From contig NC_089744.1 in the NCBI RefSeq assembly GCF_040412425.1, positions 39,000,099-39,064,098 of the forward strand: a stretch of 64,000 nt of DNA. Direction: 5' to 3'. The notes beneath the pieces are model-generated. The model did no database searches, was not told the DNA's origin, and saw only the letters and a list, made by a program, of their open reading frames with translations. The position numbers and the translations under genes are program-made. This stretch comes from Macrobrachium rosenbergii (Eukaryota; Arthropoda; Malacostraca; Decapoda; Palaemonidae). Within the stretch, counting starts at the first letter, position 1. Each line of letters starts with the position of its first letter. Shown in pieces: positions 52,827 through 63,790 of this stretch.

Positions 52827-53150
52827 TTCCAGGAAAGTTGGCCTTCCTCAGTTGTTGTCATAGAAAGGATCTCTCTCTGGTCAGAATTACTGTTCAGCGG
52901 ATTGTGGACTTCTTGTCCTCCTTCATTGAGACAAGCTCCTCTCAGTCTCCATGGTGGAAGGTTATCATTCTGTCATAAGCCAAATCTTCAACCTAAAGGG
53001 CGTGTGGGTATTGACTGGTATTATCCACGAGCATGAGGAGCTTCATGCTATCTTGTACCCCTGAAGAGTTTCGATCTTAAGAGGAGGACTTGAATTGCCA
53101 TCCACAACCTAAGGCCTCTTTCACACAAGGTAGTTTTGCCTGCCCAATGA
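52827..53150 (+). pseudogene. Second DIRS copy: tyrosine recombinase N-terminal relic
   Basis: Plus-strand translation gives 'LLSVSMVEGYHSVISQIFNL' (about 52935-52995) followed by 'EELHAILYP-stop-RVSILRGGLELP'. The pattern matches the 'LSVSxIxGYRSxIS' core-binding start and 'LxxILRSFR...' segment of DIRS recombinases. No catalytic region is left. It lies in the same orientation as 47640-48932 and is the continuation of that element beyond the LINE insertions. Confidence 0.55.
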
Positions 53151-53644
53151 TGGTAAGCAAAATGGAGAGGAAGCGTAGTTTTTGTCAACTTACGGAAAAG
53201 GAAATTAGGAGATAGATTCAACTGGGTCCATCCCATAAAACAGAGGAGGGGGACATAGCTTTACTCTTTTATAACCCAAAAAAGGACATCATGGTATTTT
53301 TCAGTTTTTAGATTGTCTTTGTCCACGTCAGATGAACTGCTGTGCTGTCTGCAGGACTATACTGTTTAGAAAAGAGAAATAGTTTATTATATGTTGGTAC
53401 AGTTCTTCTGGAGTGTTCTGGCACACTTTTCAATGCGTTTCGGACAACAGTTTATAAAATACGAGGCTATCCCTCACGTGATTATCATTCAGGAGTCAGA
53501 CTGTCACCAGGTCATATGTAGCCTATTACAGGAAAGTAGACTCATAGAAGAAATAATGGGTGAGCTGTTATTTTTTTCATCAAATTTCTTTCCAGTGTTT
53601 TCCCTTTTGTTCTCATTGGTTTTAGTAGATGCTAATGCTTTAAC

Positions 53645-53683
<39 letters not shown>

Positions 53684-54194
53684 ACTTGGTTGTGTGTAAG
53701 CTGCGCTGCTTGCTACTATTAAAATAAATTCCCATTCTTTTACCATAACCATGTGTATTTCTTTGTTCAGCATTGCTGCGACTAACTGCAACATAGTCCT
53801 TTAAGATATTACGTAAATGAAATATTTAATATAATATGAATAATTATAGCTATCCGTACTCAACAGTATATTTACAATTAATACAACATTTTTCTCATAG
53901 ACCTGTGTTTCGTATAGAGAAATAAAGGTAAATAAATAAGTAGATGAATAAACAAATGAGTGCAGTGCATGGTCAAACCATTACTACATAAAAATACAAA
54001 ATATAGTAGAAGTTGAAGACCCGTACTCCCCCGCCCCACCTGAAGTATGATCCCTTATTGTCAATTAACATAGACATTGAACTCGATCATTTCACAAATG
54101 TTATTTCGTTCCGTTTAGGATTAAGTGACTCCCAGGCTGACTAGGCAAGTCTTATTACGTGATTCCTAGTCTTGGTATTACTTGCATCCCCTTA
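53151..54194. other. No gene seen; (GA)n at 53644-53682
   Basis: AT-rich DNA with a ~38-bp GA run. The 102-codon frame at 53391-53699 runs into the GA repeat and is not supported. Confidence 0.4.
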
Positions 54195-54510
54195 ATTAGT
54201 TATATAACCCCAAATACTTTCAGTGTTATTTAGGTAAGTTGACTTTGCTGGCCATTCGATTCTGATTACATGTGGATGTTCTCGGAACCATTCTTTTACC
54301 GTTTGACCACATATATTGGTTCTGGCTAGGGAAAAGCAGGGCCCTCAATGATGGCACCAAAACTTCCTCTAGAACGCATATATATTGGGAACTGTGCAGT
54401 TGTGCGTCTATTTCTGTAAGTTCCCCCGGACCACTGGCAGCCATCCATCCCCACAGGGCTGCTGCAGTAATTCTTCCTCTCTTCCGTGATGGTTGGATGT
54501 TTTCAGGATA
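54195..54510 (-). pseudogene. Tc1/mariner-type DDE transposase C-terminal relic
   Basis: On the minus strand 'AALWGWMAASGPGELTEIDA' and 'LHSSQYICVLEEVLVPSLRA' are followed, in another frame, by 'VKEWFREHPHVIRIEWPAKS' and 'LNNTESIWGYI'. The last segment corresponds to the 'WPAxSPDLNPIExxWG' box holding the third catalytic residue of Tc1/mariner-superfamily transposases. The second Asp region ('QDNAPxH') is destroyed by frameshift and stops. No terminal repeats were located. Confidence 0.72.
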
Positions 54511-54818
54511 ATAGCTAAAGTGATAAAATATAAATGCTTACAGATAACTATATATGGGAATTATAACATATTAAGTGGGAATTACTCATTAAAAGATTGC
54601 ACTGCAGAATTTGTTTTAAACATTACAAAGTATGCAACTTTTATTCATACTGGACATTTAAGAAAATAATTTGAATTACTGCTATAAAAGATATACATTT
54701 TATCTGGTTTCTGTCAAGGAACACAATTGCTACTGAGTAGCTTGTGGTGTAATTTACAGTAATTAATGTGCAATTTGTTACTTTATATCACATTAAAACT
54801 TCAAATAATTACTTAGCA
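54511..54818. other. No gene seen
   Basis: AT-rich; may include further decayed transposon sequence. Confidence 0.35.
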
Positions 54819-55136
54819 GAATGAATTACATTTAGATGAGGTCAACACATCAAATTTTATATAAACGTTATCAAGAAAAAAATTAGAAACAACATTTTCA
54901 ATGATGCTAACAGGTAGCTGAAGAATGAGATGTACTACAGTTTGGTTTATGCACAATATGCAAACAGTTACGTAACTGAATGAATTACATTTAGATGAGG
55001 TCAACACACAAAATTTTATATAAAAGTTATAAAAGAAATTTTGAAACACAACAGTTTTAATGATGCTAATTGGTACCTGCAAAGTAAGACGTACTACAAT
55101 TTAGTTTATGCACAATATGATGCAGTAGAATAAAAA
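54819..55136. repeat. Tandem duplication, unit 159 bp
   Basis: ATGAATTACATTTAGATGAG starts at 54821 and again at 54980. The copies share GAGGTCAACACA, AAATTTTATATAAA, AATGATGCTAA and GTTTATGCACAATATG. Two copies, moderately diverged. Confidence 0.85.
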
Positions 55137-55739
55137 AAAAAAAAAGGTAAAATTCATCTTTAGTGACATTATTATTTGGACTGTTAGTCCTACCGTTTTT
55201 AAATTCTACATTATTTTTTTTTCAACTTTTACCCAATAACCCTTTCTTCACGTAATTTAAAGCTTTCAGTGTTTTCGTGGGAAGCCAACAGTAAAGACCC
55301 ATCCCGATAAAGTTGACAGTCTACCGATTTATGTTAAATGGTTTGTTTTCCCACCTACACGATTAATGACGTCATGACGAACAGTGTCACTCGGATACGG
55401 AGGAAGTCTTACTCCTTATTTTAGACTGAAACGAATATCTATAGGTGTTGATATTAATTTAATTATTTGAGTCCTAAACATAAATTTTCAAATGCAATAG
55501 CACAAGTAAATGGTCACAGTTATTGTGATTTTGAAGAAAATCAACTTGTTCCGCACTTCAATCCTCTAATTTCCCCAAACGATAGTTTTGGCTTTCAAAG
55601 TATTTTGTTAAATTTCCTGCCAATTTTATATATTATATATATTGTTTTGCATGCATATTAATCATATTTTGATTGTAAAATTCGGTTATGTGTGATTTTA
55701 AAAAGAAAAATATCTATTGGTGAACGAAGTTCATTGAAA
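55137..55739. other. No gene seen
   Basis: AT-rich sequence with an A-run at 55130-55145. No supported frame. Confidence 0.4.
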
Positions 55740-57230
55740 AGTGTGCCGGAACTTTCAAGAGCGGCTGTACCTTCAAGCTTTCGGGTGCTCCACACTCCAC
55801 AGGTGTTCATATGTGTTCACACTGGTGTCAGTTTGAGTTCCCTCTGAATCATCTGTTATGGTATTTTAATGACTGCTTGACCCAGCCTCCCTAAGATATT
55901 TAGTTACCTGGAATTGGGATTAATGTATCTCCTTTTTCATTGTCTGAAGAGTGTGATAAATATGGAGAAGTCTGGTCTACCCAAACTACAGACGAAGTAC
56001 CTGGGTTGTTGACCAAGGATAGACAGATTCAAGAAGGTATTAGCACAGCTCCTGCGTACAGAAGCAAACAGCAAAGATGATCTTGCTTGTTGGTGAGACG
56101 AGATTAACCTTGTGGGAGTTCCACTGGAGAGGCTACCATTCTTGTGGATATTGAAGAAGGGATGACAAGTGGCTCATTTGTCTCAAGTGTGCAGACTCAA
56201 GAGGTTTCTCACCTTTACATCAGCATTTTCTGGGTGAGTGTGGTGTTTGTGGTGCTGTAAGCATTCAAGGACTAGTTGATGGTACTCTTGTATCAACAAA
56301 AAATGTGGTAGTCTCCTCCTTCCCCCCGTTGCAGATTGGCAAAGTCAGTATATATTCTGCTCATTGTGTTTGCCGGTCACCTCATGGGATGGGGTAGCTG
56401 TGCAGCGGTATGTAACTGCCCAAGGCCTGCTAGGAGAGAACATCTTGCCTAAGGTTTTTTCTGGTGAAAAGGCAGTTGAAGAAAGATAACTGCTGTAGTT
56501 TATTTCTCTCTTTCTGACATCTTTTTCCAACAGCCATATTCTTCCCGGTAGGACCAGATGTAGGTTAGTTACATCACATATCTCCATGTACCTGACTGTT
56601 GACAGTTGGTAGATGTGAATCCATCCATCCCTCTTTTAGCAGTGGGGCTTTTGGGGGTGGGCGGCGGGGAATACCTGCCCAGTTCTCTGTGATATTAAGC
56701 TACCTACCACACTGTCTTACCTGCCCCACTTCAGAAACCAAAGTTCTATTTTCCTAGAGTAAGATTACAAATAAGTAATGCTCTGGCAAGGGTCTAGTCA
56801 TCCTCAACATGACACAAGTCAGGAGATTTAGGTTGTTATGGAAGTCATCTTTGTCGCCCCCCCCCCTCTCACTTTTGTCACATTTCTGGGTGGGAGATTA
56901 ACGTCCGAAAATGATCCCTGGACACTACTTTAGTAATGAGTCTCCATATAAAAGATGAGAATTTGTACCCTCGGAGGAATAAATCTCAGATTTTTAAGAT
57001 AATTTTCAGTTTTCCTAGAAATACGAACCCGAAGTCTTTTATCATAATCCTAATTCTCGACCAACTCCGCATTTGTGCCTGATACTGAAGTAAAATGGAA
57101 TTTGCATACCCAGTGAGTGAGTGGGTGGGTCCCTCATCTAGTACGCCATCTGCCACTAGTTAATTACCTTGTTATCAAGCTTCAGTTACCGGACCAGCTT
57201 TTCCTAAGATAATTCATATTAAAAAAATAT
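55740..57230 (+). mobile_element. Third DIRS-like relic
   Basis: Near 55940-56050 the plus strand gives 'INMEKSGLPKLQTKYLG', equivalent to the 'INxEKSxLxPxxxxxYLG' segment after the DIRS RT active site. Around 56370-56440 a broken RNase H-like stretch ('VTAQGLLGEN') follows. At 56930-57230 the non-coding block GAGTCTCCATATAAAAGATG ... ACGAACCCGAAGTCTTTTAT resembles terminal/internal complementary sequence I recall from decapod DIRS elements. Heavily decayed; no intact frame. Confidence 0.4.
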
Positions 57231-57832
57231 AGTCCATATAAAAAACGAACGGTTTTTATATCTTGGACAATGCAAATGATCTTGAAAAAAACTGCAATTT
57301 TTGTACAGCATCGCTCGGTCTTATCAACTCCACGTTCGTTGCTGGAAGACGTCCGTTTTACACATGCACAGTATTTTGGTATTAGAATTTTATACGCTTT
57401 TCTTAAATGAGAAGTGTTGTGAAACGAAATTCCTTAGCATTAACTCTTATTATAATTCTGTTCCAATCTAGGTACCAATAATGACAATTTTTGAGGAGGG
57501 TCTTGCAACAACACAAGCATTCACAAGAAATAATAATGTTAAAAACAATTCCACATGCATTGTGTGTGAGCGTGTACATGTATGTGAGCTGATTGTTTAG
57601 AGAGAGTAGTGACCGTTTTGAACCCCTTCGCTGCGGAATTTATTTTGACTCCCATTTCCAGCTAAGTGCACATTTTATACAACACATTGAAAATTCTTCT
57701 GGTTAGTAAACAGAAATTACTACATCTCTAAGCACTATATTTTCAGGGTCAAAATTACCTTATGAGTCTATAATTCATTCTGATATCTAGCAGTTTGGTG
57801 TTATTATCGTTTAATTCAGCTTCAAGAAATAA

Positions 57833-57917
<85 letters not shown>

Positions 57918-58344
57918 GCACATATAGACATACATATATACATATGTATGTCCCAAAATTTTTATTCTCATTTAGAGAGAGAGTTAAAAATTTGGTACAA
58001 TAGTAGGTCTGAGACACGTGTGTGGCGTCTACACATTTTTGTTTGAAAATAAGCTGGCTCTATGCCAGCACGGGCTCTTGCTCAGAGGGCAGCTCATAAG
58101 AGTCATTCTGATGATATGCAAATGATAAAGGTGGTCGGGATTAAGTGTTATTTTAATGATGTTAAAGCCATAACGGTGAGTGTCCAGGGTCGTTTGACAT
58201 TTTTATGGATTTGGTGATGCATAAATTAAAAAAAAAAAAAATTTTCTAGGGAAAATTTATGAAATTCTCAAAAACGCATAAAGAAAAATGTGATAGGAGG
58301 TGAATATAAGCTGAAGAGTTGGTTATGTCGGCACAGACACCGAA
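57231..58344. other. No gene seen; (TA)n at 57836-57913
   Basis: AT-rich, with a ~75-bp TA array and the short dispersed repeat at 58048-58105. Confidence 0.5.
58048..58105 (-). repeat. Short dispersed repeat, copy 2
   Basis: Reverse complement of 34568-34622 with few differences (AAGCTGGCTCTATGCCAGC, GGGCTCTTGCTC). Confidence 0.55.
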
Positions 58345-59505
58345 ATGGATCAGCAACGTCTTTTGCCGTGCCTCGGCCTAGCTGCAGTTTTTGATGTGCT
58401 TTTGTGCTGTGGAATCTCAGCGGAATCCGTCAAAATGGTCCCAGGTCTGGAAGCCGACTTTTGGAATCAAGAATTTGTTTCTGGTTGCTGTTTTTTGGTC
58501 GGCAAGCGCTGTAACAGGAAACATACTGGACAACATTAAGAAGCAGAAAGTCGATGATGATGATGATTACAGTGGAAAATTCAAGCATTGACGGGAGAAG
58601 TTCGTCTTGAAAGGGAAGAGAGGAAGAATCTGACGCTGCTTGAATGTCCTCTTAACCAAAAGAGCTCATGACCTGGAAAATGTTCTTCAAGAAAATAGAG
58701 AGGAAAAAGAAAGAAGATGCACAGAAAGGAACTGGAAAAAGGAAAGGAGATGCTGTCGTACGCAGGATGATTTAACAAGCAGATAGAGCAACAAGTCTTG
58801 GAGGACAAGTTCCTTTTGCTCAAGAACGAAAATCAGCTGATGCAGAAGGAGATGGCGGCTCAGGAAAGTGCACGAGGTATGCTGGAAGATGAGATAACGA
58901 GGATGAAAGCAGAAAATAACTAAGAATCCTGCCGCTGTTCAAGGGCTAAACGATACCACGAACAACAAAGTAAAGAGCTTGATAGCTCAGTTGTCAACTT
59001 TGTCAACAAGAGGAAGTAGCACTAGCAGGTCAGCTGGAGACGGAACTGCTTGACATGGGAGAAGAAAGGATCCAGATGACTAAATGGATCCGAGAACTGG
59101 AAAGCGAACTCATCCACTGTATGACTGAGAAGGAAAACCTCCGGTTCAACGTTTGAGAACTAGGAGCAAGTTGGAAAGCTGACGAGAGAAAATTCCTCCC
59201 TCCAACAGAGGAAATAAATGAAGCCCGGTCAGCAGGATGATGTACTACAAGTGAAAGACCGCCAGCTGGAAGAGTTGGCACGGCTGGCCATTAGCTTAGT
59301 CGAAAAGAATCCTCTTTTGGAGGGTGAACTGGGAAATCTTGCAGGCAAAGAATGAAATGTTGCTCCCGACTTCAAGAACCTCCTGATGACGAAGGAACAC
59401 ATGGAGAAAACAAACGAAAGACTACAGAAAAGACTTTCAGTTCTTACGAGCTGGCAAGAGGCACTAGGAGCCGGCTTCAATCAGTCAAAAAGGAAATTAG
59501 AGTGA
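58345..59505 (+). pseudogene. Intronless coiled-coil protein pseudogene
   Basis: From ATG 58345 a short frame ('MDQQRLLPCLGLAAVFDVLL') is followed, through many frame changes and stops, by Glu/Lys/Leu-rich heptad-like segments: 'EDKFLLLKNENQLMQKEMAA', 'LAGQLETELLDMGEERIQMT', 'KWIRELESELIHCMTEKENL', 'VKDRQLEELARLAISLVEKN', and at the end 'LMTKEHMEKTNERLQKRLSV' then 'GAGFNQSKRKLE' and a stop at 59503-59505. The continuous coding character over 1.1 kb without introns, with AATAAA about 160 bp downstream (59668) and an A-run at 59763, suggests a decayed retrocopy or dead single-exon gene. The parent protein is not recognised. Confidence 0.6.
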
Positions 59506-59817
59506 ATCTCTGATAATGTAGGGCAGGAAGACTCGGTTATGTTTGCCGGAAGAACAATGATGTTATTTACGCAAAGGACTCTATTAACAGCTTGTGTTTT
59601 TATTCATATATGAATACTCATATTGTTTTGTTAATATTTTCTATTTTAAATTCAGAGGAAAAGGATGTAATAAAACTGTAAAAACATTCGTCCATTCATT
59701 GACCATCTTAAAACTAAGTTCACTTAAGTAAGGGAATGCAATAATGAACTGCCTGATAACTTTAAAAAAAAAAAAATTTGATACCTTTATATATATATAC
59801 ACATAAATGCATATATG

Positions 59818-59821
<4 letters not shown>
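59506..59821. other. 3' flank of the coiled-coil pseudogene
   Basis: Contains AATAAAAC (59668-59675) and an A-run (59763-59777) that may mark an old polyadenylated 3' end. Confidence 0.4.
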
Positions 59822-59897
<76 letters not shown>

Positions 59898-59956
59898 ATA
59901 TATATATATATATAAAATTATATATATGTATATATCTATATATATATATATATTAT
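59822..59956. repeat. Interrupted (TA)n array, left border of copy C
   Basis: TA with TATG and AAAATT breaks. Confidence 0.92.
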
Positions 59957-60998
59957 TGTTACGTGTGTATGTCTTGGCTGAGCAGTTATTGGTTAATTTA
60001 CGTAAAGTTTCACGGCCCTGCAGGCCAAGAATACACGTAACCTGTCTCTCGAAGCCAAGAGTTAACCTCAAAGACAGACGTTAATTAATCAAAGGTCGCC
60101 AGTTAAGGGGTAATTACCCTTAACAAAGAATATTCAAGGAATAAAGACTTTATGATAAACGTCACCAACTGCGGACGCAGAAAAAATCTCTACTTGTTAA
60201 GATGGTATTGAATACAAAAACACAACGGTTCTCCCCCCCAAACAATGAGTGCTAGGCATAACAAATACCAGAGTTTTAAAAATGACTTGCTTGCCTAAAT
60301 CCCCGAGACTTACTGGGACAATTCAGCTAACGCTAACAATATAATAATTTGACTTAATCTAGACTTTGTAATAGCATATCCCGTAAGTGGTGGCTGGAGA
60401 ATGAAACAAAGAAAACAGAAATACAGAAAAGTTATTAGTCAATCGACGAAGCTTTAACAAGAATTGGACTTATCTTGAACGTCGAGTCGTTTGCGCATAC
60501 AATGGACCTCAGGAGTCGGGATTCTGGCAGTCTTCCCAATTCACTAATTAATATAGATGTAGGAGCAAAAGTGGAGTAAGGGAACAAAGGGACACCATTC
60601 CGGCACGCTACGCGGCGTACTTCCTCGTTCGTGGTCTGTCTCTCTCTGACCTCGCTACCATTCCCGCAAGGTGAGGCGGTCTACTTTACACAGCGCCCCA
60701 GGCATTCCGACCTTGACAAAGACATCGCCGAATGCATAGAGTAAAGGGAAAGATAGCTTAAGGCCACCAGTACGAGAGATTATTGAATGAAAACCCTCTC
60801 TGAGGTTTAGGTCCCTAATGCCATAGCATATTTTGTTTTTGAACTACCCAGCCTATGCTCGGGCGCCATCTGTCTCTGCTGTGATCGTTATTTTGAATTG
60901 CCTGGCCTACCATGGACAGAGATGTTCTCTGTCGAGGTCAATCTGACTAATATTCCTACACCTAAATACATCGAGGGCTTAACAGCAGTAATATTTAT

Positions 60999-61000
<2 letters not shown>
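59957..61000. mobile_element. TA-flanked repeat element, copy C
   Basis: About 1044 bp from TGTTACGTGTG to AACAGCAGTAATATTTATAA, again between TA arrays. It is closely collinear with copy B through most of its length. GTTACGTGTGTAT (left end) and AATACACGTAAC (about 60031-60043) form a conserved inverted pair around a GGCCCTGCAGGCC palindrome. The minus-strand splice-donor-like motif of copies A and B reads ATAAGT here (60468-60473), so it has lost the GT. Confidence 0.75.
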
Positions 61001-61041
<41 letters not shown>

Positions 61042-61125
61042 TATATTATAAAATATACATTATGTATATATAATACATATATACAGTATATATATATATA
61101 ATATAAATATAGATATACACATATT
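61001..61125. repeat. Interrupted (TA)n array, right border of copy C
   Basis: TA runs broken by AAAATATACATT-type segments. Confidence 0.9.
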
Positions 61126-61141
61126 TTTACGAATAGTATCA

Positions 61142-61167
61142 CCCATAGAATTTAAGAATTCTATGGG
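61142..61167. repeat. Short inverted repeat
   Basis: CCCATAGAATT and its complement separated by TAAG. No T-run follows and the organism is a eukaryote, so this is only a hairpin-capable site. Confidence 0.6.
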
Positions 61168-62274
61168 GAAAATACCAGACAGTAGGGGAGATAGGAATAC
61201 CCACAGACCTAGGAGCGAGAGGAGAGTTTTACCCATTAACACTCTCACCCTCTTCAAGGGATAGGTTTAATGTGTCCCAAAGGAACACATGGGGGTGGGG
61301 TTAGATAGCTGTTTCCCTGTCTTAATCCTCAGATTCAATTTCTCTCCCAATGAGTTTTTCTATCTTGTACTGGCCGCACCTATTTCCTTAATTCCAGGTA
61401 CACACTAACCTCGCAGCCCGAAGCGATGCCCCCAGCATCAACCAAGACCTTATAACACCAAGTTCAGTTCAGTTCCACTCAGACTAGTCCATAGTCCAGT
61501 CGAACACGGGTAAGCTTTGCTCCTACATCCCTGAGCCGGGACAACTATGAACTCACACTTTCTCACACTGGACTGATAGTGCCAATTCCTGGGATGTTGC
61601 TGATAATTTGGGTCACATCAACAGAAGGTTGTGTGTGCAAGCAAAACTAGAAAGCAATGCAGGTACATGCCCCAGAAGAGAAATTGGTTGGTCAATGTCT
61701 TTTTCTTTGACTCATTTTATCTCTCTCTCACGAACTTTATCCCTTCAGTAACTTCGTCTCTTCAACGTAACCAGTGAATCTACTATCCCACTGTGTAAAT
61801 TTCTTGACAGTGCATAACGTAATTCTCACTACTTGCTAGCAAGTGAGTAGAGTAAATGCTCTCCTTCCAATTCTTCCATTTATTCCATTATAGAAAGAAT
61901 GTGGTTTCAGTGTTAGTCTTACCTGGAATTGTCTCATTCCAGGAGTGTTATCAGTGCTGTTACCAGCCGAGCCATGCTTCTGTGTTACTGATTATCTGAA
62001 GAACCTGCCCCTACCGTGGCTGATAGAAATATTGCCTAATTGGTGCAAGGAACCGCTTGCATGTGGCCCATAATCGTAATTGTGATGTGTTATCCCTGTC
62101 ACTTAGCCATTACTGTTGTGTTGATTCCAAGTTAATTGATTTAGTGAAAGTGTCCCATTCACCCTGGTAATTTCTTCCATGTTTTTATTGTAAATAATAA
62201 ATTATTGTTAAGTCCACTTTCAATTGTCGACCTACTAATTATTACTTAGTCTTGCATTCCATCAGTTTATTTAG
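61168..62274. other. No gene seen
   Basis: Mixed-composition sequence. TAAATAATAAATTATTG at about 62189-62208 could be a polyadenylation region of an unseen plus-strand transcript or LTR, but nothing else supports it. Confidence 0.4.
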
Positions 62275-62545
62275 GCTCTTCGTTGGGTGAGTCGGTAGAG
62301 CTGCGGACTGTCACTTGATGGGCCGGAGTTCAATTCCCCGGCCGGCTGATGAAGAGTTAGAGGAATTTATTTCTGGTGATAGAAATTCATTTCTCGCTAT
62401 AATGTGGTTTGGATTCCACAATAAGCTGTAGGTCCCGTTGCTAAGTAACTAATTGGTTCTTAGCCACGTAAAATAAGTCTAATCCTTCGGGCCAGCCCTA
62501 GGAGAGCTGTTAATCAGCTCAGAGGTCTGGTAAAACTAAGGTACA
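62275..62545 (+). mobile_element. tRNA-derived SINE
   Basis: The head has a pol III box A-like TTGGGTGAGTCGG (62283-62295) and box B-like GGAGTTCAATTCC (62325-62337) at tRNA-like spacing. A ~200-bp body follows (GAAATTCATTTCTCGCTATA, TAGGTCCCGTTGCTAAGTAA, CTTCGGGCCAGCCCTAGGAG). The body matches a SINE family I recall as widespread in decapods. It is not a functional tRNA gene: a tRNA-unrelated body follows and no complete cloverleaf was found. Confidence 0.8.
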
Positions 62546-62639
62546 CTTAACTTAACTTACGGGTTTGTGACAGGGTTTCCTTGTAAGGCCAAAATTAGTA
62601 CTTTAAAGTACAGTATGTACTTCCCAGGTTGTAGATCGG

Positions 62640-63790
62640 TGGGGCAGCATGCCCCAAGCTGTCATGACCTGGAGCTTGACTGTGGGAATGGTTGTGGTGT
62701 GGCCCTCTATCCATTTCATCTTCCATCGAGTTTACTCGTCAACCGTGGTACTGGCTGGCACTTGTGCCCTGGAAACTAGGCTAGCGTCTGCTGCGGTGTC
62801 TACCATGATTGGAAGGGCCACGGGCAGGCGAGAGCCATTAAGGGGTTCCACCAAGATGGACTGGGTATCCAGCCTCTCAGGGTGAAGTATCTTCTGTGGC
62901 CCAGCCGTGGAGATTGAGGCGCTAATTAGGTTGATGAACTTGGTGGCTGGGACATGATTTGGACAGGCCAGATGTCTAGTACTATAGTGACCAGCAGCAC
63001 CACAGGATCAGCACGGGCCCTTTGTCAGAGCTCAGTGACCTGCAGTGACTGTTGGTGGAGAGGGTTGAGTGGATGTAGCAGGAGAGGAGTTCTGGTTGTT
63101 AGTAGGTGGCTGCTTATTGTTGCCCAACTTGTAGCGGCACTCAGCTTCAGTGTGCCCCAACTTCTTACAATGGGTACAAGTAGGCTTGCTAGGTAGTCCG
63201 TTCTTCGGGCTAGTCGAGCCTGAGAGGTACCCAGGTGGCACTATGTGCCGTTGAGATGTGCTGTGGGACTGGTTGTAGGTTTCCCACGAATCGGCCATAC
63301 AGTAGGCTTCCATAAGGGTGGTGGGCTGCTTATCATTGAGATACACAGCAAGGGGCCCAGGCTTGCATTGGAAAAGATCCTCCCTCCAGCATGGTCCAAT
63401 TTGAAAAGGTCCTCGAATGTAGTGCATGACAGGGAGTAGAACCAGCGGGTACCAGACTGGGTCTTGTGACAGACCCATTCAGTCCAGGACCAGCCGACAT
63501 TCTTGGCAAGACCTTGGAACCGCTGTTTCCATTTCTCCAGGGTTATTTCGTAGGCCTTCGTTATGACCCTACGCACTTCGAACATGTCACCTCTCTGACT
63601 CTTCTCCAGTGAGCGGAGGGCTGCCTCAGCTTTTCCTTCCATGTGCTTGGCAAGCACTAAGGCCCTCTCTGTCTCAGTGGTGTTGTAGTTGTCAAAGAGC
63701 GCCTCCATTTCCTCCAACCATGCTTCTGGCTCTTCTTCAGTCCACTTGGGGACGAGGGAATTAATGCTTGAGATCAGAGCATTTTGGTGC
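62640..63790 (-). pseudogene. Gypsy-type gag and protease relic
   Basis: On the minus strand, capsid-like 'MEALFDNYNTTETERALVLA' and 'KHMEGKAEAALRSLEKSQRG' with 'KAYEITLEKWKQRF' (63717-63540) precede, in another frame, 'ADSWETYNQSHSTSQRHIVP' and a CCHC knuckle 'CTHCKKLGHTEAECR' (about 63146-63190). A second knuckle-like 'SCGAAGHYSTRHLAC' (about 62955-63000) has a stop inside its first C-x2-C. A protease-like 'LPIMVDTAADASLVS' (about 62780-62830) shows DTA where DTG is usual. RT and later domains are absent. The lineage differs from the 21027 element, which has one C-x2-H-x9-C knuckle. Confidence 0.72.

Noticed and set aside
53391..53699. 102-codon plus-strand frame ending in Glu-Arg repeats
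   Set aside because: Its end is the translation of a (GA)n microsatellite; the rest has no homology.
61142..61167. Rho-independent terminator
   Set aside because: Hairpin without a following T-run, in eukaryotic DNA.
62283..62356. Possible tRNA gene
   Set aside because: Box A/B-like motifs are followed by a SINE body and no complete cloverleaf is visible; called as a tRNA-derived SINE.
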